Source of the DNA: Paramacrobiotus metropolitanus
Taxonomy: Eukaryota > Tardigrada > Eutardigrada > Parachela > Macrobiotidae
NCBI RefSeq assembly: GCF_019649055.1
Contig: NW_026570226.1
Span: forward strand, 1,178,001 to 1,242,000
Reading direction: 5' to 3'
Length of the DNA: 64,000 bases
The notes beneath the pieces were generated by a model. It worked only from the letters and a program-made list of their open reading frames with translations, did no database searches and was not told the DNA's origin. Both the position numbers and the translations under genes were made by a program. How positions within the stretch are numbered: position 1 is the first letter of the stretch; each line of letters begins with the position of its first letter. This document shows positions 1-18,337 of this stretch, piece after piece.

Positions 1-1
1 T

Positions 2-43
2 GTGGCCAGCACGGATGTATCTGCAAAACTGTGGAAGTTGTAA
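2..43 (+). CDS. C-terminal end of a WD-repeat-like protein (partial)
   Basis: The first bases read in frame as V-A-S-T-D-V-S-A-K-L-W-K-L followed by TAA. An 'ASxDxxAKLWxL' string is the usual last strand of a WD40 repeat, so this is probably the final exon of a WD-repeat gene that starts left of the window. Only 13 residues are visible, so the protein cannot be named and a chance match is possible. The polyadenylation-like AATAAA near 465 would fit its 3' end. Confidence 0.35.
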   Translation: MASTDVSAKLWKL

Positions 44-654
44 TTGGATAGTGAGCTCATTAATTTAGTGCTTAAAATTGAAGTCTGTTCGATCTTGATA
101 CGGTATACTGTCGCTATTTGGTAACCATAAGAAATGGTAAAGCAGACATAACTCTGGTAGCTTTTGATCATTTTAAATTGCTGGATAAGATTGGTTTGAA
201 TAATAAGTAGTTTGTAAGTTTTAAGTTTATAACACATTCATGGACAAATAACACCTGTGCAACAACAGTAAATTACGTACTTCGAATCCGCTCGTCAATT
301 GATCATTATTACTTCGCAATTGTGCTAATGGATCACCCAGAACACGATAATGATTACGAGTTTATCAATTTGGCGCTTAAAAGATTAACAAAGTTACTGC
401 TGGACCTTTAAGGTAGTGCAAGTATTTGCCAATTCGAAATTTTAAATACCCTTACACATAACCAAATAAACATTGTAGTGAGCAATTTTTCGTCGCTTCA
501 AGCTGCTTGCTGAACGCATTCGGTCCTGGCAAAAAGAGATTCAAGAACAAACCATGCTTGTGCAAATAACGACCGGAAATTATGAATGAACAATTAAAAA
601 TATCAATAAAATGTTGCGAAAGACAGAGGAACGGCTGGTAAAATTAGTTTGGGG
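44..654. other. Intergenic, no gene seen
   Basis: AT-rich spacer between the putative WD-repeat gene end (+) and the TMEM19 stop codon (-), so the two would be convergent. No open frame of useful length, RNA gene or repeat was recognised. It probably holds the two 3' UTRs. Confidence 0.5.
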
Positions 655-2521
<1,867 letters not shown>

Positions 2522-3624
2522 AATCTCCCATACATCGACTGGACTTTGCAACGGAACTGTTATCAACTTATCAATAACTGGCAAACTTCTGATCTGACGA
2601 CAGATGGACAAAAGATAAGGGAAATCTGCGGTGTCAATAGGGGAGGCCCGATATTAATATTTACCAGGTTAGGATTAAAAATTTTGACTGCATTCAGTGC
2701 AAACTGCCGCCCAGGGCGCAAGTCTGCAACTCTCCTTGTTTCACTATTTAAAACCAGTGTCCAGTGTCCACAGTTACTCTTACTTTGAAACCTGTAATTC
2801 CAGCTTGAGAAACGCCGGCCGTTCGAGTTTGCCAAACTTGGGAACAGCACGATCAAAAGTTAATTAATTTATTGAAAGTTCCGTGAGTCACAACTTTCTT
2901 CGTCACATAAGGATACGTATCAGGTTGTTACTATATACCGTTGCTGATGCTGTGACGCTGGCAAAGGGCAGTTTTTTGTAACAAATTCTGACGTGTATTG
3001 GTAGCTCATTCCCGTGATACAGTAATTATTGTGAACTTGTCATAACAGTGTATAGCATCTGAACTTGGTATTTCAGTAAAATTCAATAAAAAATTTTTAG
3101 TATCGTATTGTTTCAAACCCAGCCTGACCCGGCAAAAACGCAGAAGCAGCATAAAGGCGATAACATCACAATTTCTTAATTCCGGAAAAAAAATTGAACG
3201 TACATAAAATAACCAACACCATAATAATTATGGTTCTTGCAAAAAAACTGGTGATAACCCTTTACAACATTCTAGCAGGTTATTATGTATCTGCAAACAC
3301 TGCAGATAAACCAGCTCGGTCCAAATCCGAAGACTGGAAATTATATCAGTTTAAAACAGTTAAAAGCATTATGTACAAAGCTTCGTCTCCATTTGTGCAC
3401 CAAAAACAACAGGCAGCGTTGCGGACAGTATATGGACGGAAACGCACGTCCTTGCGGATATCCTTTCCCGAGACGAAATGACCTGAGATACTATAAAACC
3501 TGACAACTTTCTACTTTATTTATCTGCCCTTAAGTGCTCCTCAAACTCCATTGCTTATTTCAACAGCGCTGGGAATACATAACAAATCCTTCGCACCGGA
3601 ATGATAATAATCGGCAACCATGAG
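2522..3624. other. Intergenic between TMEM19 and IRE1
   Basis: Both neighbours are on the minus strand, so this holds the IRE1 3' UTR and the TMEM19 promoter. On the minus strand an AATAAA lies about 105 bases past the IRE1 stop (plus-strand TTTATT near 3516), a reasonable poly(A) signal. Short overlapping open frames on both strands have no recognisable protein content. Confidence 0.5.
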
Positions 3625-7371
<3,747 letters not shown>

Positions 7372-8898
7372 TGTGTCGATGACAAATAGGAATTTCGAGG
7401 CACTTTGTAAGAATTAGCTCATCTCTCAGAAGAAGACTGCTTTGTAAAATGATTGTAATCCATCCGCACATGTACAGATCAAAGATTATAATCAAGGCAA
7501 CACGTCTTCGGAATCATAGCTGCAGAAGACGCAAAAACGTCAGTGACAACTGTGATGACAATCTGTCACAACCACAGTAAATTTGAGATAATGCAAATTG
7601 AGGGATAAACTGTAAATAAACGATTATCGGCGATAAGACCCATAAGAGTGATTTTCATAGAACAACTCACAATGAAAAGTGATGAATGAAGTACAAAACC
7701 TAAAGATGCAGTTGCTGATATTTTTGATCGAAATCGAAATTAACCATATACGTTAACTGTAATCATATGGAATATAAAATAAAATTACGCATAAAAAATA
7801 AAAAAGCCATAAGGTAATCAAAGCTGAAGAACTGAAAATAACCAAAATAGTGACTCTGACCAAAACAGTCTTACCAGCGACTCAGAAACCCATCAGAGAT
7901 CCAATCGTCCAACCTCCACGCACACTTCGTTTTCGCAAAGTGGAACCACTAGTTTGCTTCATGGAAAACTTTAATGTGACGAAAGCAGCTGACGCGTCTT
8001 CCCGCAAACAATGGGCTGATACGTAGTCCAAAGTCAAACTTCCAAGGTGGAAGTGATGAAAATTAATCCAGTTTACACCTCAGCACATGCTATTTCCGAT
8101 CCCCACCTATGATCGATTATTTTACTACGGACATTTCATCGAATCCAGACTTTTGACAAATAAAACAAATTCGAAAACTACAATTAAATGGCCATTAAAT
8201 ACTGCGCAGTAGCTGCACCAAAATGATCTACAGATGCTTGTGTTTCTTGTTGGCAAAATCTGTTTAAATCGCACTGCACTTGTTAGCTAAACCCCTGGGC
8301 ATCAGACATGAGCCATTATGTGCCGGTATTGCACCCGCCTCGAGTGACATTTGTCTCGCTTCCGGGAAAACAAGTTCGGTATCTTACTGGATTAGCGCCC
8401 CTAGAATTTTTTAAGAATGTTTTCTAAAACTTAAAAGTCAAAAAAGTGAATAATTATTTACAACTAATTTTTGAAAACTAGAATCAGTCGTTTATGGTTT
8501 AAGAGTGACAATTACTGAACGGAGCCAAATTGTTCGAATCTGCTGTTGCAGTGTTGCTGTATTATTTAGCACAGGTTTACGGGCGTTTACCGCTTTGATT
8601 GATCTGCAGCGCAGCACTGCATCTCTGCAAAATTTGCAGTCTTGGATTGGAGTCTTGGTTGTCTGTTTTGGAAGCGCATAGACGGCTTCCCCAACTTCCT
8701 TAAAGATCTCTTGTTACCGTTTACGAAGTCCTAGAAATTCGGATTAATTTATTTGGCCGATCAGTTCAGTTATGGGAAGAGCATGGTGATTTCGTTTGGA
8801 CTGTCTCCGAGTTCCGACAATCGCAAGATTTCAAGTGTAAGGCGTCTCGATTCCGGAGAATTGCTTAATGTGGTTTGTGGTCACAGCAGGAAATCGCG
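7372..8898. promoter_or_regulatory. Divergent intergenic region IRE1 / ALG9
   Basis: About 1.5 kb separates the IRE1 start (-) from the ALG9 start (+), so both promoters must lie here. I see no coding exon, tRNA fold or clear TATA box. A 'GTTCGAATC' near 8533 resembles a tRNA B box but has no matching stems. Individual regulatory elements, including ER-stress elements, were not confirmed. Confidence 0.4.
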
Positions 8899-11158
8899 AT
8901 GAGCGCCAGACGTTTCAAAAAGGAACGCCATCCGTTCCGTCCACCGCGCGCGGCCGTAGATACTCACGCGGACCACGCTCTTAGTCCCGAGTCCCTCGAG
9001 AAACGAAACGAACCAAACAAACCCAAGTCCCACACGCAGCTTGATAAAGCGGATGATCACATAAATCCCGAGTGGTCGGAGACATGGACGCCAGAGCTGC
9101 GAACCGCCGTCAAACTCCTGCTTTCTGCTAAACTTTGCTCAATGGTGTGGTCGTACATTACGGACTGCGATGAGACATACAACTACTGGGAACCCCTCCA
9201 TTATGTTCTGAATCACCGCGGTTTCCAGACATGGGAATATTCTCCCGTGTACGCCATTCGCTCATATGCCTACATTCTCCTGCATGCATTCCCCTTGAAA
9301 ATCTTCCAAACTATCCTGCAACCCAACCGGTTTACCATGTTTTATTTTCTGCGTTTTGTTCTGGCCATTGCGGCAGTGGCTGTGGAAGGCGCATTTTATG
9401 CGCAGATATGTAAGCGTTTCGGACCAAGCGTTGGGAGGATGGTGCTGGTGTTTTTGCTTTTCGCCCCGGGCATGTTCATCTCCAGTACGGCCTTTCTTCC
9501 CAGTAGCTTTGCCATGTTAATGACCACGGCAGCGTACACAGCATGGTTTGCAGGTACTAACAAGGAACGACTGCTCCTCTACTTTTTGCATATATTTCGA
9601 ATTTATATACCGTATTTTTCGAATTTAAAGCCTCCTCTATCGTATAAGCCTCCCCCCACCGTAGTTCGAAAATTTAGTAGCCTCCTCCGTATTAGAAGCC
9701 TCTCTCTATATACGGTGCATAGCAATTACGCTAGTTTAAAGGCTTTCAAAATTTAAAAGCCTCCTCCACAATATAAGCCTCCTCTGCTGTATAAGCCTCT
9801 CCCCAGGCACCTTTGAAAATTTAGAAGCCCAGGGCTTCTAATTCGAAAAATACGGTAATTTAAATCGGAAATTATATAAAATTTTTTCCCAGTATGTCTG
9901 TAAAAAATCGTGACTATTAAAAATGCTATGAGTTACAGTGAATGTTTCTTCCTTTGGTGTAGGTCGCAATGTTCTGGCTGTTATTGCTGTTGCCTGCAGT
10001 GGAATATTAGGCTGGCCGTTTGCCGGATTATTGGGAGCACCCATCGCCGTGGACATTATCCGGCGAAATGGACTATTTTTCTTCGTGGGTGTTTGTATCA
10101 TGCTCGGTGCTGTGATTGCTGGGGCAACCGTCGCGATTGACAGTTATTTCTATGGGAAGCTTGTTTTTCCTACTTTAAACATCGTGCTGTATAACATTAT
10201 TTCCGGGCACGGTCCGGAATTGTACGGAGTGGAACCATGGTATTTTTATCTTCTGAATGGATTCTTGAATTTCAACGTGGCGTTCTTCCTCGGGTTAATG
10301 TGTCCTGTATTTATCGGAGTCGCCTACGCTCTGCGGAAACGACGGAGAAACTATTTATGGAATCAACGCACTTGGGAATTTTCTTTCGGGGTTTGCGCAG
10401 CGGTTTTTCTGTGGCTGGCTATATTTTTTCGTACACCGCATAAAGAAGAACGATTTTTATTTCCAGTCTACACTCTGCTGTCGTTACTGGCCGCTATAGC
10501 TGTTGAAATTATCACGAAAATTCCATTGGCTGTGTTGTCTAGTACGTTCCCTGTGCGAATTGTTTCCCGAATTGCAACAAATTTCATGACAACCATACTC
10601 GCTGTGTTTGTGGTGCTGAGCTTATCGCGATCATTCGCATTGGCCAAATTCTACACTGCTCCCATGGATGTGTATATGAGACTCCAAGCGGAAGCCATGA
10701 ATCACAGCGGAAAAGCTAATCTTTGTGTAGGTAAAGAGTGGCATCGATTTCCATCTAGCTTCTTCCTGCCGGATAAATGGAACTTGCAATTCATTCAATC
10801 GGAATTCAAAGGACTGTTGCCTAAACCATATTCGCCATATCCTCATGGGTTTGCGGCGATTCCGACGGAAATGAATGACGAAAATAAGGAAGAACCGTCT
10901 CGATATATTGATCCTTGTCAGTGCGACTACTTAGTGGATTTAGACAATCCCGGGAGAGAAACGGCTCTGGAGCCGAGTTACGTAAGCAAAAGTAACGAAT
11001 GGAACATTGTCTATCGAGAGAAATTCTTGGACGCTTCTAATTCACACCGGATTTACAGGGCATTTTATGTCCCTTTCTTAAGTGAACGAATGTGTTCATT
11101 TGGTGATTACGTGTTATTGAATAGGAAACGACCGTGTGCTGTAAACCCAGCCAAGTAG
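8899..11158 (+). CDS. ALG9: ALG9, dolichol-phosphomannose alpha-1,2-mannosyltransferase
   Basis: Two exons (8899-9553 and 9963-11158; 1851 nt, 616 aa) match the length of human ALG9 (about 611 aa). The enzyme adds alpha-1,2-mannose residues to the lipid-linked N-glycan precursor in the ER lumen. Family GT22 hallmarks are present: the luminal loop 'CDETYNYWEPLHY' with the catalytic acidic residues, 'FQTWEYSP', 'GWPFA' after the intron, and 'PHKEERFLFP' near residue 390. Many hydrophobic segments are visible. The start was set at the ATG at 8899 (MSARRFKKERH); the open frame to the left begins with TTG. The intron (9554-9962) contains a MITE-like element. GMPPA in this window supplies or controls the GDP-mannose that feeds the same pathway, but the two genes are not adjacent. 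Confidence 0.95.
9608..9857. mobile_element. MITE-like element in the ALG9 intron
   Basis: About 250 bp bounded by an almost perfect terminal inverted repeat: TACCGTATTTTTCGAATT at the left end and its reverse complement at the right end. The interior repeats variants of AAGCCTCCTC and has no coding capacity. ATTTA lies just outside both ends and may be a remnant of a target duplication, but the flanks are AT-rich, so this is uncertain. It looks like a non-autonomous DNA transposon. The superfamily is not assigned. Confidence 0.75.
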
Positions 11159-11453
11159 TACGCTTTTTTGTTGTTGTTCTGGATTGCATTTTACGCAGAT
11201 GTTTTATTTTTTAACCTTTTTTGTTGATTTACCTTGCATTTTCTATTTACGGTGCATAAGAGTTTCGCTCCTTCTTGAGCCATCAGGTTTTGAGGTTTTT
11301 TAGGACCAGCGAATCATGAGAAAATCCATTAAAATCTGTTTTGGAGCTTGATGCAGATTGCAGTTCAAACTGTATAGAATCTTTATTTGCCACCTCGGGG
11401 CTCCGAAACAATCGTCAAACAGACATCTCATTTAGAATCGGTGTGCTCATGAT
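11159..11453. other. Convergent intergenic ALG9 / Egalitarian-like gene
   Basis: Just under 300 bases between two stop codons on opposite strands. It contains the two 3' UTRs and nothing else that I recognise. Confidence 0.5.
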
Positions 11454-14400
11454 TTATAAAATGTCTACCGTAGAAAGTTTTAAATTTGTATCACAGACCA
11501 TATCACTGATTGCGAGGAGGGTTTCATGTGGGAACCGGTTACGAATAATTCCCAGATTATCGTCATAAAATTCATCACATACAATTGGTCGTATATCACC
11601 GGTTATTGCCGTCTGAGTCTCCGATGTGGCCATTTCGCCTTTGGTCACGCATGACTCAGATGATACAATGGGGGTGGTGTTCCCATGAGAGTTGCTTGTT
11701 AATGTTACCATTTCACGCAGCCGCGTCTCCTCTTCACTCAGACCATTTTCGCCGACATCGGCCGGACGATGATGATTTAATTTCGATTGTAAAACATCCA
11801 GTTGATGGAGAGTTCGGCGATTTTTTATTAGCAGCTTGGCTCTCTCGGGATTGAGGTATTCTTCGTACTGTTCCTCTAGGATCGTTCGCATTAACGGAAG
11901 AAATTTCATTGACATCCGGCTGTAACCATAAAGGGCAATCAATGCTAGCTAATTATTACGACCGTTGTATAACCGGCCAACTTATAACGGCAAAGGAGCC
12001 AGCCATAACAGGTGCACACGTAAACTCCATTTGCTTAAATTTAATATATTTATCATCACGTTGCAAAAGGTTATCGATTTCAGTGACATTGATAAATCAT
12101 TTGCCTAAACAATTAAACCTCACATATTTTTGAATTTTTGGAATTAGGCAGTTTTAAAAAAAATTACTTCTGATTTGTTAGAAGGTATGTGGCTGCCGGA
12201 ATTATACGGCTACGGCAAAATGGAATTATATATGACTATGACAAAAGCATGGGGATAACATAATATCTTCATATGTCGGGCACAAAAATATTTTAACAAA
12301 TCGTCTACATTCCATCCAATCCTCACCTTTTAAGTGCTTCATAAACTTGAGGAAACACAATCCTGAGACTGTTGTAGGCGGTGCACAAATGAGCATCATC
12401 TGGGTCAGGTCGGATTGCGGTGTTGGCCATGCGCACCGCGCTGGGCATACAACCACCGGCCACATCCAGAACACTGATGGATCGATCGCTTTCCAGGAAC
12501 GGCTGAGAATTTTCTCCACCGGAACTGTTTTGATATTCCAGTATTGAGTAACCGACCTATAATTGAAAAATAGGCTTTATGCAATAACGCTCGTCCATAA
12601 TTTGTACAAATAACAAAAGCCGGTCAGTGTGTGTATAATGTGCGGCGTGCAAAGCGTTTCTGCTGATCGATACAGTTTCTAAAGAATACGGCTTATTCTT
12701 TGTATCAATGACTACGAGTAGACTACAAAACGACACATCACCAAAATGTCGAAATGTGGTTCTGCAAGAGCACCGCCAGCACTAACGTTAAGGTAACAAG
12801 TAGGATTTTGCGTAAGCGCGACAAATATAACTTACGTATTTCACGATCAATGTTGCTTTTAACTCTGCGCGTATTGTAAACGCCAGCTATGCCACTTGGG
12901 TAAACCACAATAACATTATTGTCACATTTTTTTGTGATTCCATTTCTTGTAAATGCTTGTATAATATTTTAATATAGTATGATATATATTATACTATATT
13001 TTAATATAGTTTAATATTTTAATATAGTTTAATATAGTAATATACTATGAAATACTGCTACGTATACCATGAGAAATTTTTGTGCCCTTTCCATACACGG
13101 TTATTTAGCGCCATATGAAAAGGCACTAAACACGAATGCACCTAACGCGTATAAAATTAATCACAAGACGTGGCAGTAATGGGAACACATGGTGTGCTGT
13201 TTAGACGGTTCATTACCTGTGTGTCAAAGGGATTGACGATGCGTAAGCCGTACTGATTAATTAGCGCCGCCAGCCCTTTCGAGCCATCGTGGAACACCTT
13301 ACGAATTTTGTCGGACGTTAACAGCTCCTTCAAGCCGCCCAGGCGCAATAACTCCGGATGCTCCAGGATCGATATCAAGTGTATCTTGCCGTCGTACGTG
13401 GCTAAGAAGATCTTTGACAGCTTAAAATTCACTCGCGGAGTAATCGGCTGCAGACCGTTTTCGCTGATCTCAGGTTCCACTTCCGGATAGTTACCGAGAA
13501 TAAAAGATAAGCCGACAGCATCGGCACCGGCTGAACTGTCGAGGATCTCCGATACTAAAGCCTTCAACTGTTTCGGCTTTATAACTTCCGTCCACGGTGG
13601 TATCCATACTAAGCACGATTTCGTTATTACGTTAAGCAATTTGTGGTCAGTAAAAATGTTTCTTTTATGTTAACCATGCACCCGTTCGACGCTACAGTGT
13701 TTGCTTGAATTCCATCGCTGCACAAACACAGAAGCGTCGTAAAAACCCAATAGCGCAACAATATTACCACAGTAAACAGAGATATGGTGTTTTTCCAAAT
13801 ACGCTTATCTTAGCAAATACACTGTGCCTACACTCGCTCACCTTTATCCATTTCCGGCTCGGGTAGCGCTCCGCGCGCTTTATTGTCCGTCATAACCTTA
13901 TTGAGCGTTTGCGCCAGCCGCAATTTCATTCCTTCCCGCGCCGACCCAGGTGGACTGCGTACACTGCCACCGCCACCACCGGCGGCAGTCTCCTGCGGCG
14001 ACGGCAATCCGACATAGGTTACCAGATTCCCCGCCACTTGAAAACGATTGCCGCCCCGTTGCTGCAGCATCTCGCCCAGTTCACGGGGATTTTTAGCGAA
14101 ATGCTGCCGGACATCCGGCTTGTATTTCTTATTCAGGTGTCCGTACAGTTCATCCAGAAACAGCGGTCCCCGTGTCTGCAGGACTAAGGCGATAAATTCC
14201 AAGCATTCGTTGGGATCGAATTCCCCGGCGGGGAGCGAAACGGAAGAAAAAGAGGAGATGGAGGACGACGGTGAGGGACAGTCGCGGCTAGGGGATTTTT
14301 GAGCACTGGGCGTCAGTTTGACGGTGTCGCTGACCACGTCGTACAGGAATACATCGGAATGCGCTCGTAAGAAGCGGATGAAATCCGGTAGATTTCTCCC

Positions 14401-15600
14401 CATTACCGAACGGATTTTTTCCGGTGCTTGACTGTCAATGCAATTAAATATGGCATTTCAAGGCTGCTGTAGTGTGGTATTTATTTAGGTGTTCAAAAAA
14501 CACCATACCTTCGGTGTCCAACAAGACTCCTTAAAGGTAAACGATACTCGTCACGAGCTGGCGCAGCCAGTAGTTTTGACCTGGTGGAAATATGTACATG
14601 CGCTTTAGTGTTAAAACTTGAATGCTAATCATGGCTAAATCAGCCTAAATGCCAGAAATGTCAATAATGGCGTGCACGACAAATTTGTCATTTAAACGGT
14701 AGAACAACTGTGTACTACAGACAGTATACCACCGAAGCTAGCACATGTAATTAATTTGATTTAGTCGAAACAACAGACAATTTGCTAAACAACATTTCGA
14801 TCTTGTTATTAGTACCAGTACTACAAAAAATACACGAAATTTTAGAGTTTTTTTCCTGCAAAATATGGCTGCCGAATAAAAATATGCAGCACTGTAAATA
14901 TCTTTTATTTGACGATACAGTAATATTATTTACGAGCGTTGCGTGAATACTTCTATATGTAGTTTAGCAGTGCTATCAGATGCACGAAAAAAAAGCCGAA
15001 CCGACGGTACAGTTATTGATGTGTTTATTTTCTAAGCTGACCCTAATCAATACATGTGCACATAATCACGCACGTATAATTGAGTAACGCACACATGCCG
15101 AATATTACAGGCATGAGATGCCGTTTTGTTATTCATTAATTTATGCACAAGTCAGCACATATTTCCAACACTTACTCACGTATTCCAGTAAACAACTCGC
15201 TAACCGTACACACTCACCGGAAAAACTCCACGGCTTCATCTTCCGGACTGACCGCCGCTTTCCCGCCGGTACTATTATATTGCTCCTTTCCGTGGCCGTT
15301 TTCCGTCCACACATTATCCTCCACATCGTACGATGTCATGGTGACTGTGTCGCCTTTAATGGTAAATAATGAGGGATGTTTCAGTAAGAAACGCTTTAAG
15401 CCGGTCTGCGAGGCGCCCACCACTTGTTTCATTTCCGGTGTGAAATTGGGTGAACCGAATAAGCAGCTGAGGTCATGCAGTTTACGGGATTTACACTCCA
15501 TGAGCAATTCCACAAAGAACAACAGGACTTCATGCTTGGCTTCGCGGGCCTGTCGTGGAGATAGACGGACGATAGCGCTGCCATTTTGATAGGCTGCCAT
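11454..15600 (-). CDS. egl: Egalitarian-like RNA/dynein adaptor with degenerate 3'-5' exonuclease domain
   Basis: Five exons (15600-15218, 14431-13842, 13608-13217, 12556-12327, 11919-11454; 2061 nt, 686 aa). The N-terminal exon has the repeat-like block 'LHDLSCLFGSPNFTPEMKQ' and 'GASQTGLKRFLLKHPSLF' typical of Egalitarian; related winged-helix-like blocks follow in exon 2 ('LPDFIRFLRAHSDVF'). Exon 3 is a DEDD-type exonuclease domain with 'KVFHDGSKGLAALINQYG' and 'PFDTQ'. The first acidic motif (normally DxE) reads 'DAVGLSFILG' and lacks the catalytic pair. The C-terminal exon contains 'SETQTA', a dynein light chain (LC8) type motif. In flies Egalitarian links localised mRNAs to BicD and dynein. 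The fly protein is about 1000 aa, so this one is shorter. An EXD1-like assignment is the alternative; the N-terminal blocks favour Egalitarian. Confidence 0.72.
12961..13048. repeat. AT-rich tandem repeat in intron
   Basis: About 90 bases of imperfect repeats of TTTAATATAGT and its reversal (ATACTATAT), lying in the third intron of the Egalitarian-like gene. It is self-complementary in part and could extrude a hairpin. Simple low-complexity expansion is the likely explanation. Confidence 0.75.
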
Positions 15601-18337
15601 TTACTGCTGTGCGATATGCGCTCACGCGCTGCCGGATTTAAAAATGCGCAGATTTTCTTCCGGAAGGAGAATGTGTGTGTAATATAACATGTATATATAT
15701 TTATTGTCCAAATCCGTGGTAGGCGATTATGAAGGTTTCATCTGAAAAAGCCAACTTAGCAATGTCGTGTCAAATAACCTTGCCACTGATTTGGACGATT
15801 ACTTTCACAAGCATGTGCTAAAGAACATGAATTAAATGCTACAGGCAATGTGAAGAAATCGTGTCGTGTTATTGCAGGGGTTTAAACGTTTTGAAGGCTG
15901 ATGGAAAGTACGTACCAGTTGGCGAGTTTTGCAGTAACTATAATTATGCTAGGAAAATGGGCAAAGCATCTGGTGGAAAATGAAAAAGAAAAAGCTTAAA
16001 GTTGTAAAAACAGCGGTTTCTTACAACTGAAATAGTTTTTCGTGTTTTGATGTGTTGCAAACGCCGGGATTAACGTCAAAGATATTAGCTGTCATTCTGG
16101 CTGCATTTAGCGCATAGAAAATAGCTAATCATAAATGCACTAGTTACGCATGCGCTAGCTACTGCGATTATGACCGGCATGTTTATACAGATGCGAGTCA
16201 TTCGGCTAAAACAGAGTGCTTCATGTCAAAATTTAATGCGAAAATAATGTAGGCACAAAAGGGTCTTCTGATTTAGAAAACTTCCCTGCATCACCATTTT
16301 AAACTAATTAAATAATCATACCTGATCAAAAATGCCGTACATCCATGAAATGTTATGCGGCAACACAGGCAGGTAAAATCGAAAACAAAACCTTCACTAT
16401 CAAGGGATGCCATCAGTGATAAATTAATGCGAGCAATAATCGGGATTTAAATGCCACAATCGATTGAGACAATCCACCTTGCGGTGTCACGTATAAGTTT
16501 CTCATAATAGGAAATGTGTCAGAAATTGCCAGCCGTGCGACGGTATACGTTATACATCTGCGATCCACATCTCTCCGCCGCTGCTGCAACGGGATTCTAG
16601 CTTATGTTGCACATAATCGGTAAAATAAATCAATAAAATGAATTTTCGCCGTCAGGTACGCTGAATGCACTGGCTCGTACATACGTGCGTGTATACTGTG
16701 TATCGCATCTGTGTGTGGTACAAACTGGAAATTCTGTGGTGTTGGCAATAATATAGATCTGAAATACACATATTTATTGAGCGGTAGCAGCCAAATGCTT
16801 TCGGTTTTTACGGCGGCGGTGTGTCTGTGTGGCTCGTATTTGCGGAGGTCGTTCAGCCATTGCCGACAGGTATAATGTTGATGTGGCTGATTATACCAGC
16901 CAACCAATTGCCGTTTTTAGAAAGGAATCACTAATATGTTAATCTGTTGCGCCATGTATGAGTCCAACCGATGAAACATACCGCCGACATACGGTGAATT
17001 TTTGCGATTAGATTAAACGTTCAAGGTAAATGCGTAATTGTTTCATCAGCGTCAGCGTAGCAAAACATCAGAATAAATACGATATTCCCAATTGCGATAT
17101 GCGATACTGGCAATCGTAATTAGCAGCGCTTGCTCTAAAATTGTCTATTCAGTATCTTATGAACGACTATAACATCCTTAAAAATATCGAAGTAACAGTA
17201 AAATAAATATTTCTCACTGTTCAGATGTTAGTGTATTCGTTTCCATATGAGCATTCTCATTAAAATGAGTAGTGAGAGCGGCATTTTGATTATAGCCAAC
17301 TATGGGGAAGACCGGGCGATGTCTAGGGTAGTTAAAATAAATGTTACAGTATGTAATTTCGTAGAATGTGTCGCAGTAGCGGCGTTGAGAAATTGCACCG
17401 TATAAAAGTATAGATTGTTCAGGAATGCCGCGATTGCCTATGGCTTCCCGTCAGTTTTCTAAATATCTGTGATAGGTGACATATTAATTTTTTGGGTTGG
17501 TTTTTACGGGCTTGCTTGGTTTTAATAGTTAAGCTTAATCGTATCGAGCAATAAATTGCTCCCCGATTTCAGACAACAAGAAAATGGTTTTTGCAGTAAT
17601 CGACGTTTGCAGTTTTGAATTCACTGCTAATTTAAGCAATGCGGTTAAACACGTACATCCAGATGATGCAGCGCTTCCTGCTGAACAGTTATGAGTTCCA
17701 GTGTGATGCCTCTCTGATCAAAACCACATGATTTGTGCCGCATTAATAAAATATGTTGCGTGTTTACAGAGTTGATAGTGACCTGATACCGCGCGGCCAG
17801 TATTGTACCGGTATACCACACGCACCACGAGTCAGATGCCGTCTCCAGTGCAATTTTGCTCCCGAAAATGGAACTTTCGGCGTTTGTCGCGATCTGCGCT
17901 AATAATTTGTATCCACAAACTTTTCAACTGCCACTTGAGCGCCTGCATATGGTTTGTTACACCACAAATCGAAAGCTTTTACCGACAACTTGAACTAAAT
18001 CAAACCATGCACAGTGAACATTCGATGACCCACATACTCCATGAAATGACACTTATAAAATTATTTCCGTTGTGGCAAATTGAGCAACGTGAGGAGACAA
18101 TTTTCCAGTCTCTTAATGTAACATATCATTTCCTCTAAATATTTGCAAATCAGCAAAATAAAAAATTCTACTCGCGAACGTAAAGCGAAGCTCGAAATGT
18201 TTTTTTTTCGAAAAAAGCATCTTCCGGCGTTCGAAAGATAACCACTCATAATAGACTAAAAACCAGCGTAAACAAACTGCCAACTTCACAAAAACCAGAG
18301 TAAAAACTCCATGTTATACACGTACAATGTATTAAGG
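15601..18337. other. 2.7 kb gene-poor intergenic region
   Basis: This is the longest stretch of the window without a supported gene. It lies between the Egalitarian-like start and the NOP14 stop, both on the minus strand. Open frames at about 16602-16907 (-) and 17803-18138 (+) have no domain-like content, and their codon use looks random. I saw no inverted-repeat element, tRNA or satellite. It probably holds the promoter of the Egalitarian-like gene and possibly non-coding RNA or decayed transposon sequence. Confidence 0.5.

Noticed and set aside
3194-3503. Overlapping small plus-strand frames downstream of IRE1
   Set aside because: They lie in the probable IRE1 3' UTR on the opposite strand and lack any protein-like pattern beyond low-complexity hydrophobic codons.
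8525-8545. tRNA B-box-like GTTCGAATC
   Set aside because: No acceptor, anticodon or D stems could be paired around it.
16602-16907. 101-codon open frame on the minus strand
   Set aside because: Composition is random-like, no domain or splice-linked neighbours, and it lies in the middle of a gene-poor region.
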